A stretch of DNA of 64,000 nucleotides, from contig NZ_CP035300.1 of assembly GCF_004114615.1 (NCBI RefSeq), positions 558,001 through 622,000 on the forward strand. The letters are read 5' to 3'. The position numbers were made by a program, and so were the translations under genes. The stretch is from Dyella sp. M7H15-1. GTDB lineage: Bacteria; Pseudomonadota; Gammaproteobacteria; Xanthomonadales; Rhodanobacteraceae. Each line of letters begins with the position of its first letter. Positions within the stretch are counted from its first letter, which is position 1. Shown here piece by piece: positions 35,805-44,716 of the stretch. Under the pieces are notes generated by a model, which did not search any database, was not told the origin of the DNA, and saw only the letters and a list, made by a program, of their open reading frames with translations.

Positions 35805-37328
35805 TCAGTGGTAGTAGGACGCGCCGCGCACGTTGTCGTGCTCGGGCAGGGAAAGTGTCAATTCGGTTTGCGGAAGGGTGTGCTTGATCAGCGCACGAAT
35901 GGCGCGGTAACTGGTGCTGTTGTGCGCCAGCGCCTGCTTGCAGGCTGCCTCCAGTTGCAGCGGCGAGAAGTCGTTGGCCAAGCGCAAAATGCCCAGGCAT
36001 GCGCGCAACGCATATTCGGGATGCTTGCGCATGTTGACTTGCATGTTCAGCACGCCGACGACGTTCGGCCCGATGGTTTCGGCACGTGCAAACAACTGCT
36101 CGATCGTCAGCTCCGTGACCGCGCGATGGCTCTTCGGGCGATGCGCCGGGCAGGTCGTAAAACCGCCGCGCATCGTGGAGCGCGTATGCGCGGCGACGCG
36201 CGTGCCGCGCAGAAAGATTTCCACGGTGGAGGCACACAAACGCACGTCCACCACGCGGCCCGTCAGGGTATGCGGCACCGAGTAGTAATGCCGATCCACC
36301 TCGACGTGGTAGTCCAGGTGCACCTTGGCCTTCTTCCATTCGGCGTATTCGTAGCGCGTGGCAGGCAGCCGTTGCAGCGCTGCTCGTTCGATCGCCTCGA
36401 ATACGCTCAGACGGCTTCCCTCGCGCTTCTGAAAGGGTTGCCGATTCAGTTCATCCAACAATGGGCGGATGGCTGCGTTGGCCTCGTTGAGCGAGAACAA
36501 GGATTGTTCGCGCAGCGGCGCCAGAATCCGCCGTTCCACCACCTGCACGCCCACTTCGGCCTTGGCCTTGTCGCGCGGCTTTCTCACCCGTGCCGGCAGC
36601 ACCGTGGTGGCGTAGTGCTCGGCCAGATCCTGATACGACGGATTGATATCCGGATCGTAGCGATGTGCTTTGGTCACGCCGGCCTTGAGGTTATCGGGCA
36701 CGATCGCGCGCGGCACACCACCGATGAATTCCAGTGCCCGCACGTGCGAGGCCAGCCAGTCAGGCACGCTCTGGGTCCAGGTGGCCTCGGCATAGGTGTA
36801 GCTTGAATGCCCGAGCACGGCCACAAAGATTTGTGCCGGACGCAGCTCGCCGGTGCGACGGTCGATGATGTCCAGCGTGTGTCCCGCGTAGTCGACAAAC
36901 AGCTTGTCGCCCGGCACATGGACGTGGCGAAGCACCACGTCCTGCTTGCTGGCCCATTGCCGGTACAAATCGGCAAAACGGCTGTACTGATAACCGTCGG
37001 GGTGATGGGCTTTGTACTCCTCCCACAACAGCATCAGCGTGACGCCTTTGCGCGTCAGTTCGTAGTGGATACGAGGCCAGTCGGGGAGTGGTTGGTGAGC
37101 CTGCTCAGCCGACACGGTCGGCGGATAGAGCCGATCCCACAGCGTGTCTTCGTCCACCTCCTCGGGGAGCGGCCAATGGACGCCAGCGGCTTGCGCGCGG
37201 CGCAGGTAATCGGCCACGGTGCTGCGCGCCAGCTTGACGCTGGCTGCCACCTGGCGGGCGGATAGGCCGGCCGCGGTGAGCCGGAGAACTTCTCGAATCT
37301 TGCGCATGGACAACCTCGCTTTGGGCAT
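35805..37328 (-). CDS. istA: IS21 transposase IstA (copy 2)
   Basis: 507 residues beginning MPKARLSMRKIREVLRLTAA with a helix-turn-helix (LSARQVAASVKLARSTVADYL). The DDE core reads KLFVDYAGHTLDIIDR, VPRAIVPDNLKAGVTK and [26 protein letters not shown] is near the C-terminal domain. It appears intact. Confidence 0.95.
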   Translation of the reverse strand: MPKARLSMRKIREVLRLTAAGLSARQVAASVKLARSTVADYLRRAQAAGVHWPLPEEVDEDTLWDRLYPPTVSAEQAHQPLPDWPRIHYELTRKGVTLMLLWEEYKAHHPDGYQYSRFADLYRQWASKQDVVLRHVHVPGDKLFVDYAGHTLDIIDRRTGELRPAQIFVAVLGHSSYTYAEATWTQSVPDWLASHVRALEFIGGVPRAIVPDNLKAGVTKAHRYDPDINPSYQDLAEHYATTVLPARVRKPRDKAKAEVGVQVVERRILAPLREQSLFSLNEANAAIRPLLDELNRQPFQKREGSRLSVFEAIERAALQRLPATRYEYAEWKKAKVHLDYHVEVDRHYYSVPHTLTGRVVDVRLCASTVEIFLRGTRVAAHTRSTMRGGFTTCPAHRPKSHRAVTELTIEQLFARAETIGPNVVGVLNMQVNMRKHPEYALRACLGILRLANDFSPLQLEAACKQALAHNSTSYRAIRALIKHTLPQTELTLSLPEHDNVRGASYYH

Positions 37329-37490
37329 CGCTCTGCTCGCTGGGGAAAAGCGGGCGAGCGTGCCCGATCAGGGGTCCACGCATGACGTTGGCAGGGTGGC
37401 CGATTTGGCTCGGAATGGGGGGCCGATTTACGTCGGAACGGGTGGCCGATTTAGCTCGGAATCAGTGGCCGATTTGCGTCGGAATACGCA

Positions 37491-38719
37491 GCCAAGCCAC
37501 CGACATCAGCTACGACGCGCTCAACCGCAAAAGCCTGGTGTCCTACGCGGATGGCTCCGGCATCCAGGCCGGCTACGACGCCGGCAACCGCATCACAAGC
37601 CTGACCGACTCGACCAGCGGCACGCTGAGCTGGGATTACGACGGCCTGGATCGCGTCACCAGCACCAGTGCGCCGCAAGGCAGCGTCAGCTACACCTACG
37701 ATGCCGCCGGCCGGCGCACCAGCATGACCGCGGCGGCGCAAGCGACGGCCAACTACGGCTACGACAATGCGAACCGCCTCACGACGATCACGCAAGGCAG
37801 CGAAACAGTGCAACTGGCGTATGACGCCGACAACCGACGAGCCACGCTGACGCTGCCCAACGGCATCACCGTCAACTACGGCTATGACACCGCGAGCGAA
37901 CTGACCGGGCTGACCTATACGCAAGGCAACGGCACCCCGCTTGGCAACCTGACTTACGGATATGACGCCGACGGAAGAATCATCAGCAAAGGCGGCAGCT
38001 TCGCCACGGACGTGCTGCCGACGGCGACCACACAGCCGGCGACGTTTGACCTGAATGATCGGGAGACGAATTTCAACGGGCAGGCGCTGACTTACGACGC
38101 GAACGGCAACCTGACCAGTGATGGGACGAACACGTATACGTGGAATGCGCGCAATCAGCTTGCGCAGATCAGCCAGGGCGGCGCGGTCCAACTCAGTTTC
38201 AGTTACGACGCATTTGGGCGTCGCACAAGCAAAACGGTGCAAGGTACAGCCACGCAGTTCCTGTATGACGGCATGAATGCGGTGCAGGAAACCCAAGGTG
38301 GCACGATCAATCCGATCCTGATTGGTTTAGGCATCGACGAGCGTTTTGCGCGCAACGATGTCACGGGACGAACGTACTTCTTGACGGACTTGCTCAACAG
38401 CACGATTGCATTGACTGATCCGACTGGTGCAATCAGGCAGCGCTACAGCTACGACCCGTATGGGAACGTGACACCAAGTGACACGACAACGGGATTCACG
38501 AATCCGTACCAGTACACGGGGCGAGAAGCCGACAGCCCGGGCCTCTACTACTATCGAGCACGCTATTACAGCCCGATGATGGGCGGCTTCATTAGTGAAG
38601 ATCCTGCGGGTTTTGCTGGTGGACAGCTAAGTTTCTATGCTGGATTCAGGGGCGATCCCGTGGACTTTAATGACCCTCTGGGCTTTAGTGCAGCCTCGAC
38701 TGGTGCTGCATGGTATTAA
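37491..38719 (+). pseudogene. Rhs core fragment D with truncated tip
   Basis: From the IS edge, QATDISYDALNRKSLVSYAD onward, the sequence is nearly identical to 24530-25640 of the complete gene, apart from a diverged patch at about 38170-38260. It passes the core end (MMGGFISEDPAGFAGGQ, DPVDFNDPLGF) but stops after only about a dozen further residues at 38719. Tip cassette E begins there in another frame. This fragment could supply core homology but encodes no toxin domain. Confidence 0.88.
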
Positions 38720-39396
38720 CCGATCTCAGCGGAGCGATTCGGGAGCAGTACAGTTATGACCCTTACGGCAACGTGACGCCGAGTGACACGACAACGGGCT
38801 TCACGAATCCGTACCAATACACGGGACGAGAAGCCGACAGTCCGGGCCTCTACTATTACCGTGCGCGTTACTACAGCCCGATGATGGCTGGTTTCATCAG
38901 TGAGGACTCGATCACGTTTGGTGGTGGCCAGCCGAGCTTCTATGCTTATGTGGATGGTGACCCAGTTACGTATGGTGACCCGGCAGGACTGGCCGAGTGG
39001 CAATGGAATGGAAAAGGGAATACCTCTGTCTGCTCGTATTATGAGTCCATGTATAAGACCACGAAATTTCCATATTATAATGCGGCATTAAAAATATGCA
39101 TGGGCGGTTCTCCTGCCGTTAATGCGATGATGAATGTAGGATTGATGAATGCTTGGATGAATAAAACCACTGATTTGAGCGAGGCGGATATGTATGACGT
39201 GATTAGCAAGGGTCTGATTGATATGGATCGCTTATATCGTAAAAAAGACAAATTGGGTTGCCATGACTGCGTAAAGGGTCACGAAATAGACGAGTACCAC
39301 GACTACGTATTTATGGAAGTTGGGCTTGGGTCTAGCTTCTATGGTGGGAATTGGTGGCCGCACGATACGTGGCCCAACCCCGTGCCTGACAATTGA
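38710..39396 (+). pseudogene. orphan Rhs tip cassette E
   Basis: It starts within the core as VLTDLSGAIREQYSYDPYGN, out of frame with fragment D, and runs through YYYRARYYSPMMAGFISEDS and DPAGL to a unique tip of about 135 residues. The tip contains four or more cysteines (VCSYYESMYKTT; KICMGGSPAVNAMMNVGL; LGCHDC), GHEIDEYHDYVFMEVGLG and the end WPHDTWPNPVPDN. The toxin class is not recognised. The ATG at 38710 has no clear ribosome-binding site, so it is probably a silent cassette, though a small product of 228 residues cannot be excluded. Confidence 0.75.
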
Positions 39397-39409
39397 GGGT
39401 GTAAAGGCA

Positions 39410-39805
39410 ATGATAGACAGCAAAAGGCTGATATTTCTTCGAGTAGTCTGCGGTTTATTAATCGCCGTGGGTGCATGTTTTAATTTAGTCTTTGGTTATG
39501 CATTTTTAATGGGCCTTGATTTTGGCAATGCACTTGATTTTAGCAAGGCCGTATTTGAGGTTATATTGTCATCAGGAATTATAATGCTGGTTTCTTGCAT
39601 CGTTGTTCTTGTGCGGGCAAAAAATGGCGGTCAGCTGTATGCACTTTTGCTTCTTATGCCTGTCGTTTTTGCTATACATTATGTGTCAGTGGTACTTATT
39701 GCGCATACTAGCTATTTATTTTTTATAGGTTGTCTTTACGTTGCAATTGCCTTTGCTATTCCTAAATTTGTACTAAAGCTAGGTAAAGGGCGGAGCTTCC
39801 TGTGA
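39410..39805 (+). CDS. membrane protein, candidate immunity for tip cassette E
   Basis: 131 residues from the ATG at 39410, 13 bp after the tip stop, with AAAGG upstream. Four hydrophobic helices (FLRVVCGLLIAVGACFNLVFG, VILSSGIIMLVSCIVVLV, LYALLLLMPVVFAIHYVSVVLI, YLFFIGCLYVAIAFAIP). Markedly AT-rich. No known family; position suggests an inner-membrane immunity protein. Confidence 0.6.
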   Translation: MIDSKRLIFLRVVCGLLIAVGACFNLVFGYAFLMGLDFGNALDFSKAVFEVILSSGIIMLVSCIVVLVRAKNGGQLYALLLLMPVVFAIHYVSVVLIAHTSYLFFIGCLYVAIAFAIPKFVLKLGKGRSFL

Positions 39806-39837
39806 ATTTGAGGCGCGTTGGCAACATCACGCTCACC

Positions 39838-39882
39838 AACAAATGGGTCACCAACAAATGGGTCACCAACAAATGGGTCACC
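39838..39882 (+). repeat. three tandem copies of a 15-bp unit (aacaaatgggtcacc)
   Basis: Perfect 15-bp repeats at 39838, 39853 and 39868. They are followed at once by a degenerate fourth unit, aaaacaggggtcagg, that merges into the third ggggtcaggttgc tag. Confidence 0.9.
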
Positions 39883-39888
39883 AAAACA

Positions 39889-39901
39889 GGGGTCAGGTTG
39901 C
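39889..39901 (+). repeat. junction tag ggggtcaggttgc, copy 3
   Basis: It follows the 15-bp tandem array and stands about 75 bp before Rhs fragment F. Context aaaca-tag-a matches copy 2. Confidence 0.8.
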
Positions 39902-39974
39902 ACCTTCGTCAGTGCAGCCTCGACTTTCTTGGCCTGCCAATTCTGGCGCGTACTATCCCGGCAAGAGCAATACG

Positions 39975-40203
39975 GGGCAGGATGCGCTGGGCAATATCGC
40001 CAGCTTCACTTACCAGGGCTACGACCTGCAGAGCCTCACCGATCCGCTCAACCGCACGACGAACTACGTGGTCGATACGCTGGGCCGTCGTATCGCCACG
40101 CGTGATGCGCTGGGCAACGTCACCCTCGCGCAGTACGACACCAACAATCGGGCGGTATCGGCCACCGATGCGCTCAACCAGACCACCACGCAAAACTACG
40201 ACG
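39975..40203 (+). pseudogene. Rhs core fragment F
   Basis: Reads GQDALGNIASFTYQGYDLQS through DPLNRTTNYVVDTLGRRIAT and NQTTTQNYDA. It is nearly identical to part of fragment C (about 34585-34770) and homologous to 24170-24360. It breaks off where an IS5-family transposase fragment begins. Too short to be functional. Confidence 0.85.
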
Positions 40204-40509
40204 CAGGCTGCGGAACTGATCAAAGACATTCCTGCTGAGCATCTCATGGCCGACAAAGGTTATGACAGTGATGCCATTGTTGAGCAGGCTCATGAGCAAG
40301 GCATGCAGGCGCATATTCCGCCACGTAAAAACCGAAAAGAGCCGCGCGACTACGACACGTACCTGTATCGTCATCGCCACCTGGTTGAGAATGCGTTTTT
40401 GTACCTGAAACAGTGGCGTGGTGTGGCGACACGCTACGCGAAGAATCTGTCCTCTTTCCTTGCCGCTGTGCAAATTCGCTGCCTCGTCATGTGGCTCAGA
40501 ATCTTATGA
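40204..40509 (+). pseudogene. IS5-family transposase, C-terminal remnant
   Basis: About 100 residues: AELIKDIPAEHLMADKGYDS, HIPPRKNRKEPRDYD, YRHRHLVENAFLYLKQWRGV and ATRYAKNLSSFLAAV. ADKGYDS carries the second catalytic Asp and VENAF the Glu of the IS5 DDE domain. The N-terminal half and the first Asp are missing, so it is inactive. It marks the right end of the Rhs region, nine bases before the metI stop. Confidence 0.88.
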
Positions 40510-40518
40510 CGACATGCT

Positions 40519-41211
40519 CTAGCGGCGGCTGTAGTACGCCACAATCCGGTCGCCCAGCATTTGCAACAACTGCACCAGCACAATTAGCAGAAGTACGGTG
40601 ACGACCATGTAATCGGACTTGTAGCTCAGGTAGCCGTAACGGTAGGCTAGGTCGCCCAGGCCGCCAGCACCAATGGCGCCGCCCATGGCGGTATAGCCAA
40701 CCAGGGCAATGGCTGTGACGGTTATGCCTGCCCACAGGCTGGCCCGTGCTTCCGGCAGCAACACGTGGCGGACGATCTGCCAGGTGGTGGCGCCCATGGC
40801 CTGCGAGGCCTCAATGACGCCACGTTCCACCTCGCGCAGGGCCGTCTCGACCAGTCGCGCGAAGAAGGGTGCAGCGCCGATGACCAGTGGCGGTATCGCA
40901 CCGCGAATGCCCAGCTTGGTGCCAACCAGAAAGTAGGTAAGTGGCATCAGCACGATCATCAAGATGATGAAGGGGATCGAGCGCAATACGTTCACAGCCA
41001 GTGACAACGCGCCATAGAGTTTCGGCATGGCGTGCAGTTGTCCTTTGCCAGTAAGAAACAGCAGTACGCCCAACGGTAGGCCGATCACTACCGTGAGCAG
41101 AAGCGAACCACCCAGCATCAGCAAGGTGTCAATGCAGGCATGGCCAAGCTCGCCCCAGTCGTCGATGTTGGGGAAGAGGTTTTGCAGCACGGGAAGTTGA
41201 GTGGCGATCAT
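40519..41211 (-). CDS. metI: D-methionine ABC transporter permease
   Basis: 230 residues with five to six membrane helices. The EAA loop near 135-160 reads [20 protein letters not shown]. MetI signatures are [15 protein letters not shown] near 75 and [23 protein letters not shown] near 170. It forms the inner-membrane channel for methionine uptake with MetN; its start overlaps the metN stop by 4 bases. The substrate-binding gene metQ, normally next, is not here. Confidence 0.93.
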   Translation of the reverse strand: MIATQLPVLQNLFPNIDDWGELGHACIDTLLMLGGSLLLTVVIGLPLGVLLFLTGKGQLHAMPKLYGALSLAVNVLRSIPFIILMIVLMPLTYFLVGTKLGIRGAIPPLVIGAAPFFARLVETALREVERGVIEASQAMGATTWQIVRHVLLPEARASLWAGITVTAIALVGYTAMGGAIGAGGLGDLAYRYGYLSYKSDYMVVTVLLLIVLVQLLQMLGDRIVAYYSRR

Positions 41212-42221
41212 CGTGCAAGTTCCTCGACTTCAATACCTACATCGCGCAGCGCTTGCAGGGCTTTGTCCACGTTTTCGCCCTGCATCGCCAGTGTGAGCTG
41301 ACCGTAGGGCAGGTCCTTGATGCGATCGATGCGTCCGGCAAGGATGTTGAAATCCACGCCCGTTTCGCGCGTCACGCGTCCGAGTGTGGGCGACCAGGTA
41401 GCTTCGCCGCGGAACGACAGGCGCAGGATGCGGCCTGCCACATTCTGGTAGGGCAGGCGCTCGTTAGCGGCTTCTTCTTCCGGCAAGGCCTCGTTGACGA
41501 AGCGGCGCGTGGTGGCGTGCTGCGGATGCAGGAATACGTCGGCCACGGCGCCTTGTTCGATAATGCGGCCAGCATCCAGCACGGTCACGCGATCACACAC
41601 GCGACGCACCACATCCATTTCGTGCGTGATCAGCACAATGGTGAGTTTCAGCTCGCGATTGATCTCGGCGAGCAAGTCCAGCACGGACGCGGTGGTCTGT
41701 GGGTCGAGCGCACTGGTGGCTTCGTCGCAGAGTAGGATCGACGGATGATTGGCCAGCGCACGCGCAATGCCCACGCGCTGTTTCTGACCACCGGAAAGCT
41801 GCGACGGGTATTTGCCCGCATGCGCGGCAAGACCCACGCGTTGCAGCAATTCGTCCACGCGTGCACGGATTGTGGCCGAATCTTTTCCTCCGGCAATGCG
41901 CATGGGGAAAGCGATGTTTTCGGCCGTGGTCTGGGAGGAGAGCAGGTTGAAATGTTGGAAGATCATGCCGATGCGTTGCCGCGCAGCACGCAAAGCCGCA
42001 TCGGGCAGGGTGGTGATATCGGTGTCGTCAATCAGGATGCGACCACCGCTCGGGCGTTCCAGCAGGTTGATCAGACGGATAAGCGTCGACTTGCCTGCCC
42101 CGGAGTGCCCGATGATGCCAAATACCTCGCCATCGACGATCTCCATATGGAAGGGTTCGAGCGCCGGAATGTCCTTGCCATCAATGCGGTAGGACTTGTG
42201 GACATTGATAAATCGGATCAC
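41208..42221 (-). CDS. metN: methionine ABC transporter ATP-binding protein
   Basis: 337 residues. Walker A is [13 protein letters not shown] near 39, the signature [15 protein letters not shown] near 142 and Walker [14 protein letters not shown]. The C-terminal NIL/ACT-like domain (about 262-337) with [20 protein letters not shown] is where methionine binds to inhibit the MetNI transporter. It is the first gene of the metN-metI unit, divergent from the peroxidase gene. Confidence 0.95.
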   Translation of the reverse strand: MIRFINVHKSYRIDGKDIPALEPFHMEIVDGEVFGIIGHSGAGKSTLIRLINLLERPSGGRILIDDTDITTLPDAALRAARQRIGMIFQHFNLLSSQTTAENIAFPMRIAGGKDSATIRARVDELLQRVGLAAHAGKYPSQLSGGQKQRVGIARALANHPSILLCDEATSALDPQTTASVLDLLAEINRELKLTIVLITHEMDVVRRVCDRVTVLDAGRIIEQGAVADVFLHPQHATTRRFVNEALPEEEAANERLPYQNVAGRILRLSFRGEATWSPTLGRVTRETGVDFNILAGRIDRIKDLPYGQLTLAMQGENVDKALQALRDVGIEVEELAR

Positions 42222-42276
42222 GACAGGGCCTGGAAAAGGATCGGAGCCGGCATTCTATGCCACCGAACGTTCCAGA

Positions 42277-42305
42277 GCCTGTTTACGCCAATAGCGTAAA
42301 CAGGC
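42277..42305. promoter_or_regulatory. perfect 12-bp inverted repeat between metN and the peroxidase gene
   Basis: gcctgtttacgc and gcgtaaacaggc are separated by caata. No T-run follows on either strand, so it is not a standard terminator. Its place, 56 bp before metN and 49 bp before the divergent gene, would suit an operator or a leader hairpin. I cannot name a regulator. Confidence 0.5.
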
Positions 42306-42353
42306 CCTAAGAGCTGGAGTAGACTTCCCTATCGATATGTCTCGGAGTGCCCT

Positions 42354-42833
42354 ATGACCACTGTCTACGACTTCAACGCACGCGACATTGACGGCCACGA
42401 TCAGTCGCTGGCCACGTGGCGCGGCAAAACCATGCTAATCGTCAACGTCGCCTCCAAGTGCGGTTTCACCCCGCAGTACAAGGGTCTGGAGGAGCTGTGG
42501 CGCAGTCATCGTGACAAAGGGCTGGTGGTGTTGGGCTTCCCGTGCGACCAGTTCGGCCATCAGGAGCCGGGGGACGAGGCGGAGATCAGGAACTTCTGTT
42601 CTACCAGCTACGACGTGACCTTTCCCATGTTCACCAAGATTGAGGTGAACGGCGACAACGCGCATCCGCTGTACCAGTGGATGAAGAAGAAAGCTAAGGG
42701 GCTACTGGGCAGCGAATCGATCAAATGGAACTTCACCAAGTTTCTGATCGACGCGGAAGGGAATGTGATGAAGCGTTATGCGCCGAACGACACGCCAGAG
42801 AAGATCGAGAAGGATTTGCAGAAACAGCGGTGA
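42354..42833 (+). CDS. glutathione-peroxidase family thiol peroxidase
   Basis: 159 residues. The peroxidatic cysteine lies in NVASKCGFTPQYKGLE near 36, followed by VLGFPCDQFGHQEPG (resolving-type Cys and Gln) and WNFTKFLID with the catalytic Trp. The enzyme reduces hydrogen and organic peroxides with thioredoxin or glutathione, in the cytoplasm or periplasm. No signal peptide is seen. The gene is monocistronic. Confidence 0.94.
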   Translation: MTTVYDFNARDIDGHDQSLATWRGKTMLIVNVASKCGFTPQYKGLEELWRSHRDKGLVVLGFPCDQFGHQEPGDEAEIRNFCSTSYDVTFPMFTKIEVNGDNAHPLYQWMKKKAKGLLGSESIKWNFTKFLIDAEGNVMKRYAPNDTPEKIEKDLQKQR

Positions 42834-42872
42834 GCCTTATTTAGTGTTGCCTTTTAAGAAGTGGATCAACCT

Positions 42873-42907
42873 AGCGTCATTGACCAGCGAAGCTGGTCAA
42901 TGACGCT
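42873..42907. terminator. long hairpin between convergent genes
   Basis: agcgtcattgaccagc and gctggtcaatgacgct form a perfect 16-bp stem with loop gaa. It lies 40 bp after the peroxidase stop and 45 bp from the convergent carboxypeptidase stop. There is no T-run, so it may block transcription in both directions weakly or protect 3' ends. Confidence 0.55.
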
Positions 42908-42951
42908 GGAAGATGGACGTTAAGGCGAACGGCGTCGATTCACCACAGGCG

Positions 42952-44508
42952 TCAACTATGCCCCTGAAACCCTGCCAGTAACTCCGCAATCGCATCCAGA
43001 TTGCGGCTGGGGCTTGGCTCATCGCCCACACGCACAAAGTTGTTGAGCATGATCGCAAACGCCAGCCGCTCGCCGGATACCGTCGTCACGTAGCCAACCA
43101 GGCAGCGCACATCATTCATGCTTCCGGTCTTGGCGTGTACGTTGTCCATTGCAGGCGTGTTGCGCATGCGCCATTCCAGCGTGCCATCCACGCCGGCGTT
43201 GGGCAGTGCGTCGCGGAACTGCGCACCATAAGGCTGGCTGGCAAGATAAGTGAGCAGGCGCACCATCGCGTTGGGCGTGGCCAGGTTCTGGCGTGACAGC
43301 CCGGCACCTTCCTCGATCCGGCTGTCAGTGGGAGCAATGCCGATATGCTCCAGCAACTCATGCATGGCGCGTATGCCCCATGCTTCAGAACTGAGGAAGC
43401 CGGATGGTGGATCGCCGCCTTGCGAGGCGCTGGCCTGCGCCTTCACGCCGGCAATTTGCAGCAGGTTCTGCAGGTAGAGATTCTGTGAACGCTTCAAGCC
43501 GCGGGTCAGCACCTCCATCAACGGCGGCGACAAAACCTGGGCAACGACGACTGCTTTATCCATGTCGATGGCGTTTTGCTCGGGCCAGTGCACCGTACGC
43601 ACTTGGCCTTCGACGCGAATGCCATGCCGCACCAGCGCCTCGCGCAGCAGGGTACCGGCGAATCTTGCCGGATCGGCGATGGCCAGCTTGAAGGTTTGCG
43701 GATTGCTTCGCGCAGCGATATTACCGAACGCATACAGCGTGCTGTCGCCGGGCGCGCGATAGAGGTTGATGTCGCTGCGCGTGTGCTGTGCGCTGGTGGT
43801 CACGGTGTTGACGACACGCGTCATCGCACCCGGTGGATCGAACAGCAGTGACGCGGGGCGACCGGGCGACGCCGATGGTGTCACCGTGAGGTTGACGACG
43901 TTTTCCTGCACGCTCAGCGCCGACGAAGGTACAGCGAACCAGCTTTGCAAGTCACGCGCTTCCCATCCGGAACCGACTGAGGGGCCACTAAAGTAACTGT
44001 CATCCGCAATCACGTCGCCGTGCACATCGCGTACCTCGTTGGCAGCCAATTGCGTGGCGAGCTGATCGGCCCAGTCAGTGTTGGTGCCTGGGGTGCCCAG
44101 GGTGGGATCACCCATACCGTGCAGGATCAGCGGTCCTTCCAGATACCCGCCCGAAATCGGGTGGGTGGCGAGCAATTGGGTAGGGATGCGGTAATCGGTA
44201 CCGAGCGTATCGAGCAGCAGCGCGGCGGTGTACAACTTGGCCGTGGAGGCTGGCTGCAACAGCCGCTCGGCTTCGTGCGCATACAGCGTGCGGCCGGTAT
44301 CCAACGACGTGACGGCGATGCCCCAGCTTGACGAAGCGAAGCGCGGGTCACTGATCTGTGCGTCGATCGCCGCGGCGAGCTGTTGCGCGGTGGTGTTGAC
44401 GGTGGTGGCCGGTGCATAGGTCGAAGCAGCTTGTGCATGCGCGAGAACATTCCACAGCATGCATGCTGCACCGATCCACGCCAGATATCGCGATGAGACA
44501 GCATTCAT
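42952..44508 (-). CDS. dacB: D-alanyl-D-alanine carboxypeptidase/endopeptidase, PBP4 type
   Basis: 518 residues with a signal peptide to about 28 (WIGAACMLWNVLAHAQA). Active-site motifs of the S13 peptidases appear as SxxK (PASTAKLYTAALLLD near 87), SxN (KRSQNLYLQNLL near 345) and KTG (HAKTGSMNDVRCLVGY near 467). The long domain between SxxK and SxN is typical of PBP4. It trims peptidoglycan peptides or cross-links in the periplasm. Confidence 0.93.
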   Translation of the reverse strand: MNAVSSRYLAWIGAACMLWNVLAHAQAASTYAPATTVNTTAQQLAAAIDAQISDPRFASSSWGIAVTSLDTGRTLYAHEAERLLQPASTAKLYTAALLLDTLGTDYRIPTQLLATHPISGGYLEGPLILHGMGDPTLGTPGTNTDWADQLATQLAANEVRDVHGDVIADDSYFSGPSVGSGWEARDLQSWFAVPSSALSVQENVVNLTVTPSASPGRPASLLFDPPGAMTRVVNTVTTSAQHTRSDINLYRAPGDSTLYAFGNIAARSNPQTFKLAIADPARFAGTLLREALVRHGIRVEGQVRTVHWPEQNAIDMDKAVVVAQVLSPPLMEVLTRGLKRSQNLYLQNLLQIAGVKAQASASQGGDPPSGFLSSEAWGIRAMHELLEHIGIAPTDSRIEEGAGLSRQNLATPNAMVRLLTYLASQPYGAQFRDALPNAGVDGTLEWRMRNTPAMDNVHAKTGSMNDVRCLVGYVTTVSGERLAFAIMLNNFVRVGDEPSPSRNLDAIAELLAGFQGHS

Positions 44509-44716
44509 GGCCTCTAGTATTGCCGAACCGCCACGACGCGCGGTAGTTCATATCACCCACGCCTCGCGTATGCACAGGCTCAGCCAAGCTAGGCTTATGC
44601 TGCGCGTGGCCATGTGCATGGTCCGGGTGATCATCACTACTGATTTTTTACCGCAACGATTTGCGGTTGATGCTGAAAATACTCACTGGCAGCAAGCGTG
44701 TATGGCTTTATTGACA

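Larger units (their letters stand above)
34907..37490 (-). mobile_element. IS21-family insertion sequence (copy 2, different subgroup)
   Basis: 2584 bp bounded by TGCGTATTCCGACG...AATCGGCCACT at the left and the same sequence inverted at the right (aatacgca at 37490). Several internal copies of the aatcggccac motif lie near both ends. It carries istA and istB on the minus strand, opposite to copy 1. The flanks show no direct repeat, and about 29 bp of Rhs sequence is missing across it. Confidence 0.92.

Noticed and set aside
39838-39882. Possible CRISPR-like array
   Set aside because: Three directly adjacent 15-bp copies without spacers: a simple tandem repeat. No cas genes occur in the window.
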